A stretch of DNA of 64,000 nt from Nocardia albiluteola. Its GTDB lineage: Bacteria; Actinomycetota; Actinomycetes; Mycobacteriales; Mycobacteriaceae. Position 1 is the stretch's first letter; each line of letters opens with the position of its first letter. Positions 57,286 to 64,000 of this stretch are shown in pieces. The stretch covers positions 124,001 through 188,000 of the forward strand of contig NZ_JAHKNI010000010.1 of NCBI RefSeq assembly GCF_018860155.1, written 5' to 3'. Both the position numbers and the translations under genes were made by a program. The notes under the pieces were generated by a model, which was given only the letters and a program-made list of their open reading frames with translations, was not told the DNA's origin and did not search any database.

Positions 57286-59547
57286 TCAGCTCGCGGTCCG
57301 GGCGGGACTCTCGAGCTCGAGGAGCCCGGACAGCGCCCCCGGCAACGGATCCCGGTGCAGCACGCCCAGGCGCTGCGTGGCGCGGGTCAGCGCGACGTAG
57401 AGCTCCGCCGCGCCGCGCGGGCCGTCGGCGAGAATCCGGTCGGGGTCCACGATCAGAACAGCGTCGTATTCCAGGCCCTTCGTCTCCGACGCGGGCACCG
57501 CTCCCGGCACATCCGGCGGCCCGATCACTACGCTCGTGCCCTCGCGGCGGTCCTCGTCTCGCACGAATTCCGCTACCGCGGTGGCTAATTCGTCCTCGTC
57601 GACCCCGCGGGACCACGGCCGCACACCGCACGCGCGGACCGAGTCCGGCGCCTGCACCTCCGGTGCGAACTCCGCGAGCACCGCGGCGGCAACGGCCATG
57701 ATCTCGGCCGGAGTGCGATAGTTCACCGTCAGTGACCGGTAGACCCAGCGGCCCGGCACGTACGGCTCGAGCATCGCGCCCCACGAGATCGCCCCGGCGG
57801 CCGACCGGCGCTGCGCCAGATCGCCCACGACCGTGAAGGATTTGCCCGGGCAGCGCCGCATCAACACCCGCCAGTCCATCGCGGACAGCTCCTGCGCCTC
57901 GTCGACCACGATGTGCCGGTAGGTCCACTCGCGGTCCGCGGCGGCGCGTTCGGCGAGTTCCCGGGTGTCGTACTCGGCGAAACGGTCGGCCAGATCCTCG
58001 GCGACGATGATGTCCTGGGCGATCAAGCCGATGTCGTCGTTCAGGTCCTCGCGCTCGATGAGCGTGTCGAACACACCCGCGGCATACTCGGCCTCGGCCC
58101 GGCGCTCGCGCTCCACGGCCTGCTCGGCGGCCCGTTCGGCCACCGTGTCGCGGCCGAGCAGATCGACCAGTTCGTCGAGCAGCGGCACGTCCGACACCGT
58201 CCATGCCTCGCCATCGGCGCGCCACAGCGCCTCGTCGACGCCCGTCGCGCGCAGCCGGTCCCGCGACGAATACAGCTGTGACAGTAGCTGTTCGGGCGTC
58301 AGGATCGGCCAGAGCTCATCGAGGGCCGCGGTGAATTGTTCGTTGTCGGCGAGCTCGGCGACCAGATCGGCCCGCATGTCCTCCCACGCCTGCTTGTCTT
58401 CGCGGTGCAGCCAGCCCTTGCCGATCCGGGCGATCGCGCGCTCGGTGAGCACCCATTCGATGATCTCCCGGAACACCACGCGGGCCTCGTTGTGCGGCCG
58501 TCCGCTCTCGCGCGCCTCCTGCACCGCCCACTCCGCGGTCTCGGCATCGATCCGCACCGCCACGTCCGTGAGCTCGATCACCAGCGGCGTCGCCGGAATC
58601 CGCTGCCGGGCGGCGATCGCCGCCGCGAGCACGTCGAGGATCTCCAGCGAGCCCTTCAGGCGCGCGGCCTCCGGGCCGTCCTCGGCCGTGACGGTCAGTC
58701 CCGGCACCAGGCCGCCGGTGGTGGTGAACACCACGTTCGTCTCGCCCAGCGACGGCAGCACGCGCCCGATGTGCCGCAGGAAGGCCGGATTGGGGCCGAC
58801 CACCAGCACGCCGTGGCGTTCCATCTGCTCGCGCTGGGTGTAGAGCAGGTAGGCGACGCGGTGCAGCGCCACCACGGTCTTGCCGGTGCCGGGGCCGCCC
58901 TCGATCACCAGCACGCCGGGATGGTCGAGCCGGATGATCTCGTCCTGTTCGGCCTGGATCGTCGCCACGATGTCGCGCATGCCCTCGCCGCGCGGCGCGT
59001 TCACCGCGGCGAGCAGGGCCGCATCGCCGCGCTCGCCGGCGCCGGGACGGCCGAACACCTCGTCGGTGAAATCGACCACGGTGCGGCCGCGGGTGTGGAA
59101 CTGACGACGCCGCCGCATGTTCTCCGGCGTCGCCGCGGTCGCGGTATAGAACGGCCGCGACGCCGGCGCGCGCCAGTCCAGCAGTACCGGCTCGTAGTCG
59201 TTCTGCTCATCGAGCAGGCCGATCCTGCCGATATACGCATGCTCACCGGCCACGGTGTCCAACCGGCCGAAGCACAGCCCGTTGTCGGCCACGTCCAGCC
59301 GTTTCGCCTCCCTGGCTAGCGCACGCACCTCGAAATCCCGTTCCATGGGCGTTCCACCGGTACCGCCCAGCGCCGCGCGGTACCGCCCCCGCACCCGCGC
59401 CCGCTCGGCGTCCAGGCGCGCGTAAAGCCCTGCCACATAGCCGCGCTCGTCCCGTAATTCGTCGTCATACCCCAGATCCGACACACGCCCTCGCTTTCCC
59501 TGCACAGTTCCCCGCGATCGACGGACCGCACCGTCGTTTCTCAACAT
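57286..59547 (-). CDS. HelD/HelR-type superfamily 1 helicase-like RNA polymerase protection protein
   Basis: This 753-residue protein is a HelD-like UvrD-family ATPase of the actinobacterial type. An N-terminal coiled-coil region (ARLDAERARVRGRYRAALGG) is followed by the 1A domain with Walker A GGPGTGKTVVALHRVAYLLY, inserted helical parts, Walker B in HIVVDEAQELSAMDWRVLM, and late motifs SLTVNYRTPAEIM and LYVALTRATQRLGVL. HelD proteins remove nucleic acids and drugs from RNA polymerase; the HelR branch gives rifamycin tolerance. A rifamycin-element-like sequence lies at 59593-59615. The ATG at 59547 is used here; GTG at 59484 (VSDLGYDDELRDERG) is a likely alternative. Confidence 0.87.
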   Translation of the reverse strand: MLRNDGAVRRSRGTVQGKRGRVSDLGYDDELRDERGYVAGLYARLDAERARVRGRYRAALGGTGGTPMERDFEVRALAREAKRLDVADNGLCFGRLDTVAGEHAYIGRIGLLDEQNDYEPVLLDWRAPASRPFYTATAATPENMRRRRQFHTRGRTVVDFTDEVFGRPGAGERGDAALLAAVNAPRGEGMRDIVATIQAEQDEIIRLDHPGVLVIEGGPGTGKTVVALHRVAYLLYTQREQMERHGVLVVGPNPAFLRHIGRVLPSLGETNVVFTTTGGLVPGLTVTAEDGPEAARLKGSLEILDVLAAAIAARQRIPATPLVIELTDVAVRIDAETAEWAVQEARESGRPHNEARVVFREIIEWVLTERAIARIGKGWLHREDKQAWEDMRADLVAELADNEQFTAALDELWPILTPEQLLSQLYSSRDRLRATGVDEALWRADGEAWTVSDVPLLDELVDLLGRDTVAERAAEQAVERERRAEAEYAAGVFDTLIEREDLNDDIGLIAQDIIVAEDLADRFAEYDTRELAERAAADREWTYRHIVVDEAQELSAMDWRVLMRRCPGKSFTVVGDLAQRRSAAGAISWGAMLEPYVPGRWVYRSLTVNYRTPAEIMAVAAAVLAEFAPEVQAPDSVRACGVRPWSRGVDEDELATAVAEFVRDEDRREGTSVVIGPPDVPGAVPASETKGLEYDAVLIVDPDRILADGPRGAAELYVALTRATQRLGVLHRDPLPGALSGLLELESPARTAS

Positions 59548-59592
59548 CCATTTCCGCTGGTTCCGGCCTCGGCCAGCGAGTATGCGGCATCA

Positions 59593-59615
59593 CCCCGCCC
59601 TTGCCGCAAGCCCCC
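59593..59615 (-). promoter_or_regulatory. Rifamycin-associated-element-like site upstream of helR-like gene
   Basis: On the minus strand the site reads GGGGGCTTGCGGCAAG followed by GGCGGGG. Its core CTTGC-G-GCAAG is a perfect inverted repeat and matches my recollection of the GGGGCTTGCGGCAAG element found before rifamycin-resistance genes, including helR. It lies about 46 bp before the ATG. An AT-rich TATATA, a possible -10 box, is next to it at 59624-59629. Confidence 0.6.
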
Positions 59616-59901
59616 GGGTGCGCTATATAATGAATATGGGAAAGGGAGCGGTATCCGCCTGAATTCATTCCCGTTCTCCCGAGCAGCGCCGTCACCTTTC
59701 GTGTGTTCCGGATATCCCGATCGAGTTCCGGCGCACGGCAGCACCACACATTGCGTTCGGCGGGTTCGGTTGGCAGCATGGGTGAGGAAATGCTGCCGGA
59801 TCCAGAAATTCCTCACGAGGGCCTCTCCGTCCGCGACACTCGGTGCGCGGTTGCCGGAGTCCGGCCGGGCGGGACGCGGCACGAGTGGGCGGGGATAGGT
59901 T
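59616..59901. other. Divergent intergenic region with nested hairpins
   Basis: No gene was found between the helR-like gene and the start at 59902 (354 bp in all). It has an AT-rich promoter-like stretch at 59621-59640, a perfect 8-bp stem with a 10-base loop at 59772-59797, and GAGGAA/TTCCTC arms that overlap that stem. Confidence 0.4.
59772..59797 (+). other. Perfect 8-bp stem-loop
   Basis: GGCAGCAT and ATGCTGCC form the stem and GGGTGAGGAA the loop. It lies about 105 bp before the gene at 59902. It could be an operator or a structure in the leader RNA. Confidence 0.35.
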
Positions 59902-60501
59902 GTGCCGCACCGTAATCGGGTGCTTCCCGGCGGGGAGATAGTCACCGACGCGCATCGCGGGAGCTGGATGGGAAACCGCGGCGGCCCGATCTCCGGGACC
60001 CCGGGGCACAGGCAGTGGGCGAGCACGCACTGGATCTACTGCAGGCTGGCCTTCAAGGGGCGTACGCGCGTATTCCGCGAGCCCGGACGCAAATACACCG
60101 AGCTGTTCTTCTTCGACGAGGCTGTGGCCCTGGCCGCCGGCCATCGTCCGTGCGGCGAATGCCAGCATCGGCGGCTGCGCGAGTACAAGGCGGCCACGTT
60201 CGATACGGCCGTGTCCGTGGACACGCTCGACTCGATACTGCACCGGGAGCGCCTGGCACCGGAGTATGCCGAAATCGGTTGCCTCCCAGCAGGAACGTTT
60301 GTTGCCTACGACGGTCGCCCCGTATTGCTCTGGGCCGGAACGGCCTACGCGTGGACCCCGGACCGGGGATATTCCGAGTCACCGCCGCCCGCACCCTCGA
60401 CCCGGGTGCGCGTACTCACTCCGCAACTCACCCGGCGGGCTCTGGCGGCCGGATTCGCGGTACGCCCATGGCTCGAATACGAAGGAGCAGACCATGACTG
60501 A
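59902..60501 (+). CDS. Conserved hypothetical protein with GHRPCxEC motif
   Basis: This 199-residue protein has GSWMGNRGGPIS, then YTELFFFDEAVALAAGHRPC followed by GECQHRR. The CxxC in that segment, with a preceding basic residue, recalls small zinc sites such as that of the Ada N-terminal domain. I recall unannotated proteins with this arrangement in several phyla but know no function. The start is GTG at 59902. Its last eight bases overlap the start of the CoA transferase gene, so both belong to one operon. Confidence 0.7.
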   Translation: MPHRNRVLPGGEIVTDAHRGSWMGNRGGPISGTPGHRQWASTHWIYCRLAFKGRTRVFREPGRKYTELFFFDEAVALAAGHRPCGECQHRRLREYKAATFDTAVSVDTLDSILHRERLAPEYAEIGCLPAGTFVAYDGRPVLLWAGTAYAWTPDRGYSESPPPAPSTRVRVLTPQLTRRALAAGFAVRPWLEYEGADHD

Positions 60502-61942
60502 GCAGATCGCCACCCCCGACACCATGGACGACCTGGATCACGGTGCGGCACTGAACGATCTCGTGGCCAATCTCGGGCTCTCGACCGAAGCCGCCGGGGG
60601 CAGTGTGAGTTTCGCCGGTCGCGATCCGATCGTGGCGGCCCGGCACCGGCTCGGGGCGTGCATCGGCATTCCGATCATGGCCGCCGCCGTCGGCGCGGTC
60701 GCGCTGCACCGCCGCCGCGGTGGTCCGGATCAGGATCTGCACCTGGACCTGCGCCAGGCCGTGCACGGCATCACGCCGCACGCGTTCTGGCATCCCACCC
60801 TTGCCGGCGAGCTGCCGCCGTTCCCGCTCGTCGCCGACAATCCCTTCCTGCTCGCGCCCTACCGCACCGCCGACGGGCGGACCGTCATGGCCTCGGGCGT
60901 CTATCCGCATCTGGCCGCGAAGTGGTGTCGATACCTCGATGTCCCACCGGATTACGCGAAGGTCGCCGCGGCGTTCGCCGCCCGTGACGCGTTCGAGCTG
61001 GAGGAGTCCGCGAATGCCGCCGGGCTGCCGCTGTGCGTCGCCCGCACCCCGCAGGAGTGGCTGGCTCACCCGCAGGGTGCGCTGCTGGCCGGGCAGCCGG
61101 TAATCGGACTGCGCCGGATCGGCGATGCGCCCATCCACGACTTCGGCTCCGCTACAAGGCCTTTGGATGAGATCCGGGTGCTGTCGTTCACGCACGCCAT
61201 CGCCGGGCCCACCGTCGGGCGCACCCTGGCCGAGTACGGCGCCGACGTGCTGTGCGCCACCCGGCCCAACGACTACGAGCACGACTTCATCTACGCCGAG
61301 GCCAATGTCGGCTCCCGCAGCACCTACCTCGATCTGAACACCGACGCCGGTCGCGAGCGCGCCGATCGGCTGCTGGCCGATGCCCACGTCGTCGTCAACA
61401 ACCATCGCGGCGACAAACTCGAGCGGCTCGGGCTCGACCCCGGCCGGCTCGCCGCCCGCCATCCGGGCATCATCGTCGTCTCGGTGACCTGCTACGGCTC
61501 CGAGGGCCCCTGGCGCACCCGCGGCGGCTTCGACATGAACGGCTCCGCCGCCTCGGGCCTGATGACCCTCGAGGGCACACCCGAGGACCCGAAGCTCCCC
61601 GTCACCGGCATGATCAACGACTTCATCACCGGCTACATGGGCGCCGTCGGCGCACTCGCCGCACTGAACAAGCGCGCCACCGAGGGCGGGTCCTGGCACG
61701 TCACGGTCAACCTGACGCGTACCGCGATGTGGTACCAGACGCTGGGCCTGGTCGACCCCGCCGCCGCGGGCGCCGACGAGTCGCACTCCCTCCGGGAACC
61801 CACACCCTACGATGCCCCCAGCCCCCTCGGCGACGTCCACATGCTCGCCCCACCCGTCCGGTTCTCGCACTTCACCCCGTCCTGGCCGGACCCACCGCTG
61901 GTGCCCCGCGGATCCAGCACCCCGGCGTGGCGCACGCGCTGA
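60494..61942 (+). CDS. CaiB/BaiF-type (family III) CoA transferase
   Basis: This 482-residue protein is a family III CoA transferase, which moves CoA between acyl groups through an aspartyl-linked intermediate. The conserved core starts near residue 225 (LDEIRVLSFTHAIAGPTVGR, LAEYGADVLCATRPNDYE) and continues with DAHVVVNNHRGDKLERLG and VTCYGSEGPWRTRGGFDM. The N-terminal 220 residues are an additional domain related to the second half of such enzymes (HRRRGGPDQDLHLDLRQAVH). AAGGAG precedes the ATG. It is probably translated with the gene upstream and followed by a terminator-like stem. Confidence 0.87.
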   Translation: MTEQIATPDTMDDLDHGAALNDLVANLGLSTEAAGGSVSFAGRDPIVAARHRLGACIGIPIMAAAVGAVALHRRRGGPDQDLHLDLRQAVHGITPHAFWHPTLAGELPPFPLVADNPFLLAPYRTADGRTVMASGVYPHLAAKWCRYLDVPPDYAKVAAAFAARDAFELEESANAAGLPLCVARTPQEWLAHPQGALLAGQPVIGLRRIGDAPIHDFGSATRPLDEIRVLSFTHAIAGPTVGRTLAEYGADVLCATRPNDYEHDFIYAEANVGSRSTYLDLNTDAGRERADRLLADAHVVVNNHRGDKLERLGLDPGRLAARHPGIIVVSVTCYGSEGPWRTRGGFDMNGSAASGLMTLEGTPEDPKLPVTGMINDFITGYMGAVGALAALNKRATEGGSWHVTVNLTRTAMWYQTLGLVDPAAAGADESHSLREPTPYDAPSPLGDVHMLAPPVRFSHFTPSWPDPPLVPRGSSTPAWRTR

Positions 61943-61949
61943 CACCGAA

Positions 61950-61978
61950 GCGGCGGGCGGGGAGCACATGCCCGCCGC
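61950..61978 (+). terminator. Stem-loop after CoA transferase gene
   Basis: GCGGCGGGC and GCCCGCCGC form a perfect 9-bp stem around an 11-base loop, beginning seven bases after the stop codon. No T tract follows, as is often the case in high-GC actinobacteria. Confidence 0.55.
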
Positions 61979-62060
61979 CCGCTCGTCGCAGCGGCGCTGA
62001 AGGCACATGCGCCGTGGCCAATTTCGAGGGCTGCCCGAGTGCGCCGACCGGGTGTAGCTT

Positions 62061-62099
62061 CTTGTCACAAATGACGTGATCAACGTCGCCAGCGACAAG
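62061..62099. promoter_or_regulatory. Nested inverted repeats upstream of PYROXD2-like gene
   Basis: CTTGTC (62061) pairs with GACAAG (62094), and inside them GACGT-GATCA-ACGTC (62073-62087) is a perfect inverted repeat. They end 10 bp before the ATG and are good operator candidates for a TetR- or PadR-type repressor. Confidence 0.45.
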
Positions 62100-62109
62100 G
62101 CGTGATGCT

Positions 62110-63678
62110 ATGAGTGACTACGACGCGATCGTTGTCGGAGCCGGACACAACGGATTGACCGCGGCCGCCATCCTGCAGCGCGGCGGCCTGCGGACGGTAT
62201 GCCTGGAGGCGAACCATTACGCCGGAGGGATGGCCGCCTCGCTCGAGCTCGTCGACGGCTTCCACTTCGAGATCGCCGGTTCGGTGCAGTTTCCCACGCC
62301 CGGCGTCATCCGGGAGGACCTCGGCCTCGACACGTTGCCCACGATCGAACCCGAAGTGATGTCGACCAATATCACCGACAGCGGCCCGCCGCTGATCTTC
62401 TACCGAGATCCGGTGCGGCTCATGGCTCATCTCGGCGAGGCGCACGGCAACGAGGCCGTCATGGGCATGGCCGCGATGTTCCTCTGGGCGCAGGCCCCGG
62501 CCCGGGCGCTGGGCCGCTTCGATGTCCGGCAGCCGCCCAAGACCTACGACGAGATGTATGCCTGCGCGACCAATGAGCAAGAGCGTCAGGCGATTACCGA
62601 CATGCTGTTCGGATCCGTCACCGACGTCGTCGACCGGCACCTGCCCGATCGGGACAAGCACGCGTCCCTGCGCGCCATGCTGGCCTACCTGGCGGTGAAC
62701 ACGACCTATCGCGGTCCGGCGACGCCGGGCAGCGCCGCGGGCCTGGCCTACGGTCTGGCCTCGCCACCCGACGGCATGCCGATGATGACGAAGTTCGCCG
62801 GTGGGGTGGGGGCCCTTCCCGTTCATCTGCGGCGGATGTTCACCGAGCACGGCGGTGAACTGCGCCTGCACGCCAGGGTGCGCGCGATTACGACCGCCAA
62901 CGGCCGGATCTCCGGGGTCCAACTCGAGGACGGCTCAACGATTTCCGCGCCGATCGTCGTGTCCAACCTCTCCCCCGACGTCACCCTGACCGAGCTGGTG
63001 GACCCGAGCGCGCTGCCCGCCGATCTCGTCGCAAGGGTCTCCCGCGTGGACCATCGCGGCGCCTATCTCCAGATGCATTTCGCCCTCGACGGCCGCCCGG
63101 AATTCGCTGCGCCGTACGAGCTGCTGAACGCTCCCGGGATGCAGGAATCCATCGCATTGTTCAGCACCACGGAGCAATTGCAGCAGCAGTGGGAGGAGTG
63201 CCGTCACGGGCAGGTGCCCCGGGAACCGTCCATCGCCCTGCAGATACCCAGCGACGTCGACGACAGCCTGGCCCCGCCCGGCAAGCACGCGGCCAGCGCC
63301 TTCGCGCTCTGGTTTCCGGTGGAGGCCCGGCACGGGAACTACAACTCGCTCCGAGCCGAGATGGCCCGCCGGGTGATCGCGAAAATAACCCGCTATGCAC
63401 CCAATTTCGAGAAACTGATCATCCGGAACACCACCTTCGCGCCGATGAATATGCAGCGGATGTTCGGCGCACCCGGCGGCGACTTCTGCCAGGGTCTGCT
63501 GCATCCCGACCAGATCGGGATCAACCGGCCCGGCCCGCGGGGATTCACCGACCTTCCCATCCCGCTCGAGGGGCTCTATCTGTGCGGCGCGGGCTGCCAC
63601 GGCGGCCCCGGCATCAGCTTCATTCCCGGATACAACGCGGGGTACCAGGCCCTGGCAGACGCCGGACGCCAGCGCTGA
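62110..63678 (+). CDS. FAD-dependent oxidoreductase of the phytoene-desaturase/PYROXD2 type
   Basis: This 522-residue flavoprotein starts with the dinucleotide-binding motif DAIVVGAGHNGLTAAAILQR and continues LEANHYAGGMAASLELVDGF, as in PYROXD2 and phytoene-desaturase-like oxidoreductases. The C-terminal FAD signature is LYLCGAGCHGGPGISFIPGY. It probably acts on a hydrophobic or amine substrate. The ATG at 62110 starts the family N-terminus. Nested inverted repeats lie upstream, and a padR-type gene lies downstream on the same strand. Confidence 0.9.
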   Translation: MSDYDAIVVGAGHNGLTAAAILQRGGLRTVCLEANHYAGGMAASLELVDGFHFEIAGSVQFPTPGVIREDLGLDTLPTIEPEVMSTNITDSGPPLIFYRDPVRLMAHLGEAHGNEAVMGMAAMFLWAQAPARALGRFDVRQPPKTYDEMYACATNEQERQAITDMLFGSVTDVVDRHLPDRDKHASLRAMLAYLAVNTTYRGPATPGSAAGLAYGLASPPDGMPMMTKFAGGVGALPVHLRRMFTEHGGELRLHARVRAITTANGRISGVQLEDGSTISAPIVVSNLSPDVTLTELVDPSALPADLVARVSRVDHRGAYLQMHFALDGRPEFAAPYELLNAPGMQESIALFSTTEQLQQQWEECRHGQVPREPSIALQIPSDVDDSLAPPGKHAASAFALWFPVEARHGNYNSLRAEMARRVIAKITRYAPNFEKLIIRNTTFAPMNMQRMFGAPGGDFCQGLLHPDQIGINRPGPRGFTDLPIPLEGLYLCGAGCHGGPGISFIPGYNAGYQALADAGRQR

Positions 63679-63700
63679 TCCGCTCCCGACGGGCCCCTTC

Positions 63701-63726
63701 TTGCACGAGCGCCGCTTCCCTACTAT
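63701..63726 (+). promoter_or_regulatory. Possible sigma-70-type promoter for padR-like gene
   Basis: TTGCAC at 63701-63706 is a fair -35 box, and TACTAT at 63721-63726 or the overlapping TATGTG gives a -10-like sequence. The spacing is 14 or 17 bases, so only the second choice fits normal geometry. Confidence 0.3.
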
Positions 63727-63739
63727 GTGATACAGTCTA

Positions 63740-63756
63740 GTGGTAGTCGGTACCAC
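63740..63756. promoter_or_regulatory. Inverted repeat upstream of padR-like gene
   Basis: GTGGTA-GTCGG-TACCAC is a perfect inverted repeat 34 bp upstream of the padR coding start, fitting an autoregulatory operator. Confidence 0.45.
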
Positions 63757-63780
63757 CGAATAGTGGACCGAGGATCGAAG

Positions 63781-63785
63781 GAGGT
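63781..63785 (+). promoter_or_regulatory. Strong ribosome-binding site before an ACG codon
   Basis: AAGGAGG ends six bases before ACG at 63791, the codon homologous to the ATG of related PadR genes. The placement supports initiation at or near ACG. Confidence 0.5.
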
Positions 63786-63790
63786 CTGCC

Positions 63791-64000
63791 ACGGACAACT
63801 TGACCGAGATGCTGAAGGGCACGCTCGAGGGCTGCGTTCTCCAGATCATCGACACCGAGGAGACATACGGTTATGCCATCACGCGACGGCTGAACGAACT
63901 CGGTTTCGCGGACGTCATCGAGGGGACCGTTTACACCATTCTGCTGCGGCTGGAGAAGAACGGACTGGTCGATGTCAAGAAACGACCGTCCGAGGTCGGC
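63791..64000 (+). CDS. PadR family transcriptional regulator (3' part beyond the window)
   Basis: Seventy codons of a PadR-type winged-helix regulator are present, reading DNLTEMLKGTLEGCVLQI, TYGYAITRRLNELGFADV and EGTVYTILLRLEKNGLVDVK. Relatives start MDNLTEMLKG. Here the codon in place of ATG is ACG (63791), and GGAGG lies six bases before it, at ideal spacing. Alternatives are TTG at 63800 and ATG at 63809, which are too far from that site. The gene is cut by the right edge. An inverted repeat lies upstream. PadR proteins often repress a nearby transporter or catabolic gene. Confidence 0.85.

Noticed and set aside
1..64000. tRNA, rRNA, integrase or attachment sites
   Set aside because: I looked for the common conserved cores and integrase motifs and saw none; the window has no direct sign of an integrated element.

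Overview
The window is high-GC actinobacterial DNA (roughly two thirds or more G+C, with GTG and TTG starts, ATGA/GTGA overlaps and abutting convergent stops). The small WXG100 proteins next to YbaB/EbfC proteins, the CpnT-N-like large proteins, DUF5313, DUF6328 and the nitrate-sensor-type kinases point to the mycolata, most likely Nocardia or a close relative. The genus is an inference; no rRNA or other marker gene is present. No tRNA, rRNA, CRISPR array, transposase, integrase or replication origin was seen.

Layout. 1-6.6 kb: end of a fluoride channel gene (crcB), a molybdenum hydroxylase (fused 2Fe-2S/Moco subunit plus FAD subunit), its divergent PucR-type regulator, a molbindin and two small unknown proteins. 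6.6-7.3 kb: a gene-free stretch with unusually low GC. 7.3-14.3 kb: two paralogous type VII-secretion-like modules, each with a WXG100 protein, a large CpnT-N-like protein with a repetitive tail, and a YbaB protein. 14.5-16.9 kb: a histidine kinase and an OmpR-type regulator that converge and overlap. 17-24.7 kb: epoxide hydrolase and WYL regulator, multicopper oxidase, flavin monooxygenase, SGNH lipase, DUF5313 protein and an OhrR/MarR regulator. 24.8-34.8 kb: a stand-alone ribosomal protein L7/L12 paralogue, then one operon joining a nitrate-sensor kinase and a DUF742 protein to a complete oligopeptide-type ABC transporter. 34.8-38 kb: GntR regulator with a 24-bp palindrome, VOC protein, NAD(P)-binding protein and a CdaR/PucR-like regulator. 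38-44.6 kb: DUF6328 protein, NarL-type two-component pair, acyl-CoA ligase, second nitrate-sensor-like kinase and a degenerate resolvase-like protein. 44.6-46 kb: a membrane protein carrying a 66-bp tandem repeat. 46-55.8 kb: an unsaturated-uronate utilisation locus (iclR, kduD, frameshifted kduI, sugar ABC transporter, a 953-residue unknown carbohydrate enzyme, GH105 hydrolase). 55.7-64 kb: MFS transporter, HelR-type RNA polymerase-protection protein with a rifamycin-element-like site, an unknown Cys-rich-motif protein, CoA transferase, PYROXD2-like oxidoreductase and a truncated padR.

How the genes work together. In the uronate locus, the ABC importer would bring in unsaturated oligouronides, the 953-residue enzyme and GH105 protein would cleave them in the cytoplasm, KduI and KduD would convert the freed uronate towards 2-keto-3-deoxygluconate, and the IclR protein would control both divergent arms through a GGAAA-TGC-TTTCC site. 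Two genes here look damaged or remodelled: kduI has a one-base frameshift before its last zinc ligand, and iclR carries a 111-bp in-frame repeat insertion inside its DNA-binding domain. A related repeat family sits inside the neighbouring membrane-protein gene.

The best candidates for little-described biology are the duplicated WXG100/CpnT-N/YbaB modules, the kinase-DUF742-Opp operon, the coding-region repeat insertions, the 953-residue enzyme and the HelR-like gene with its control site.
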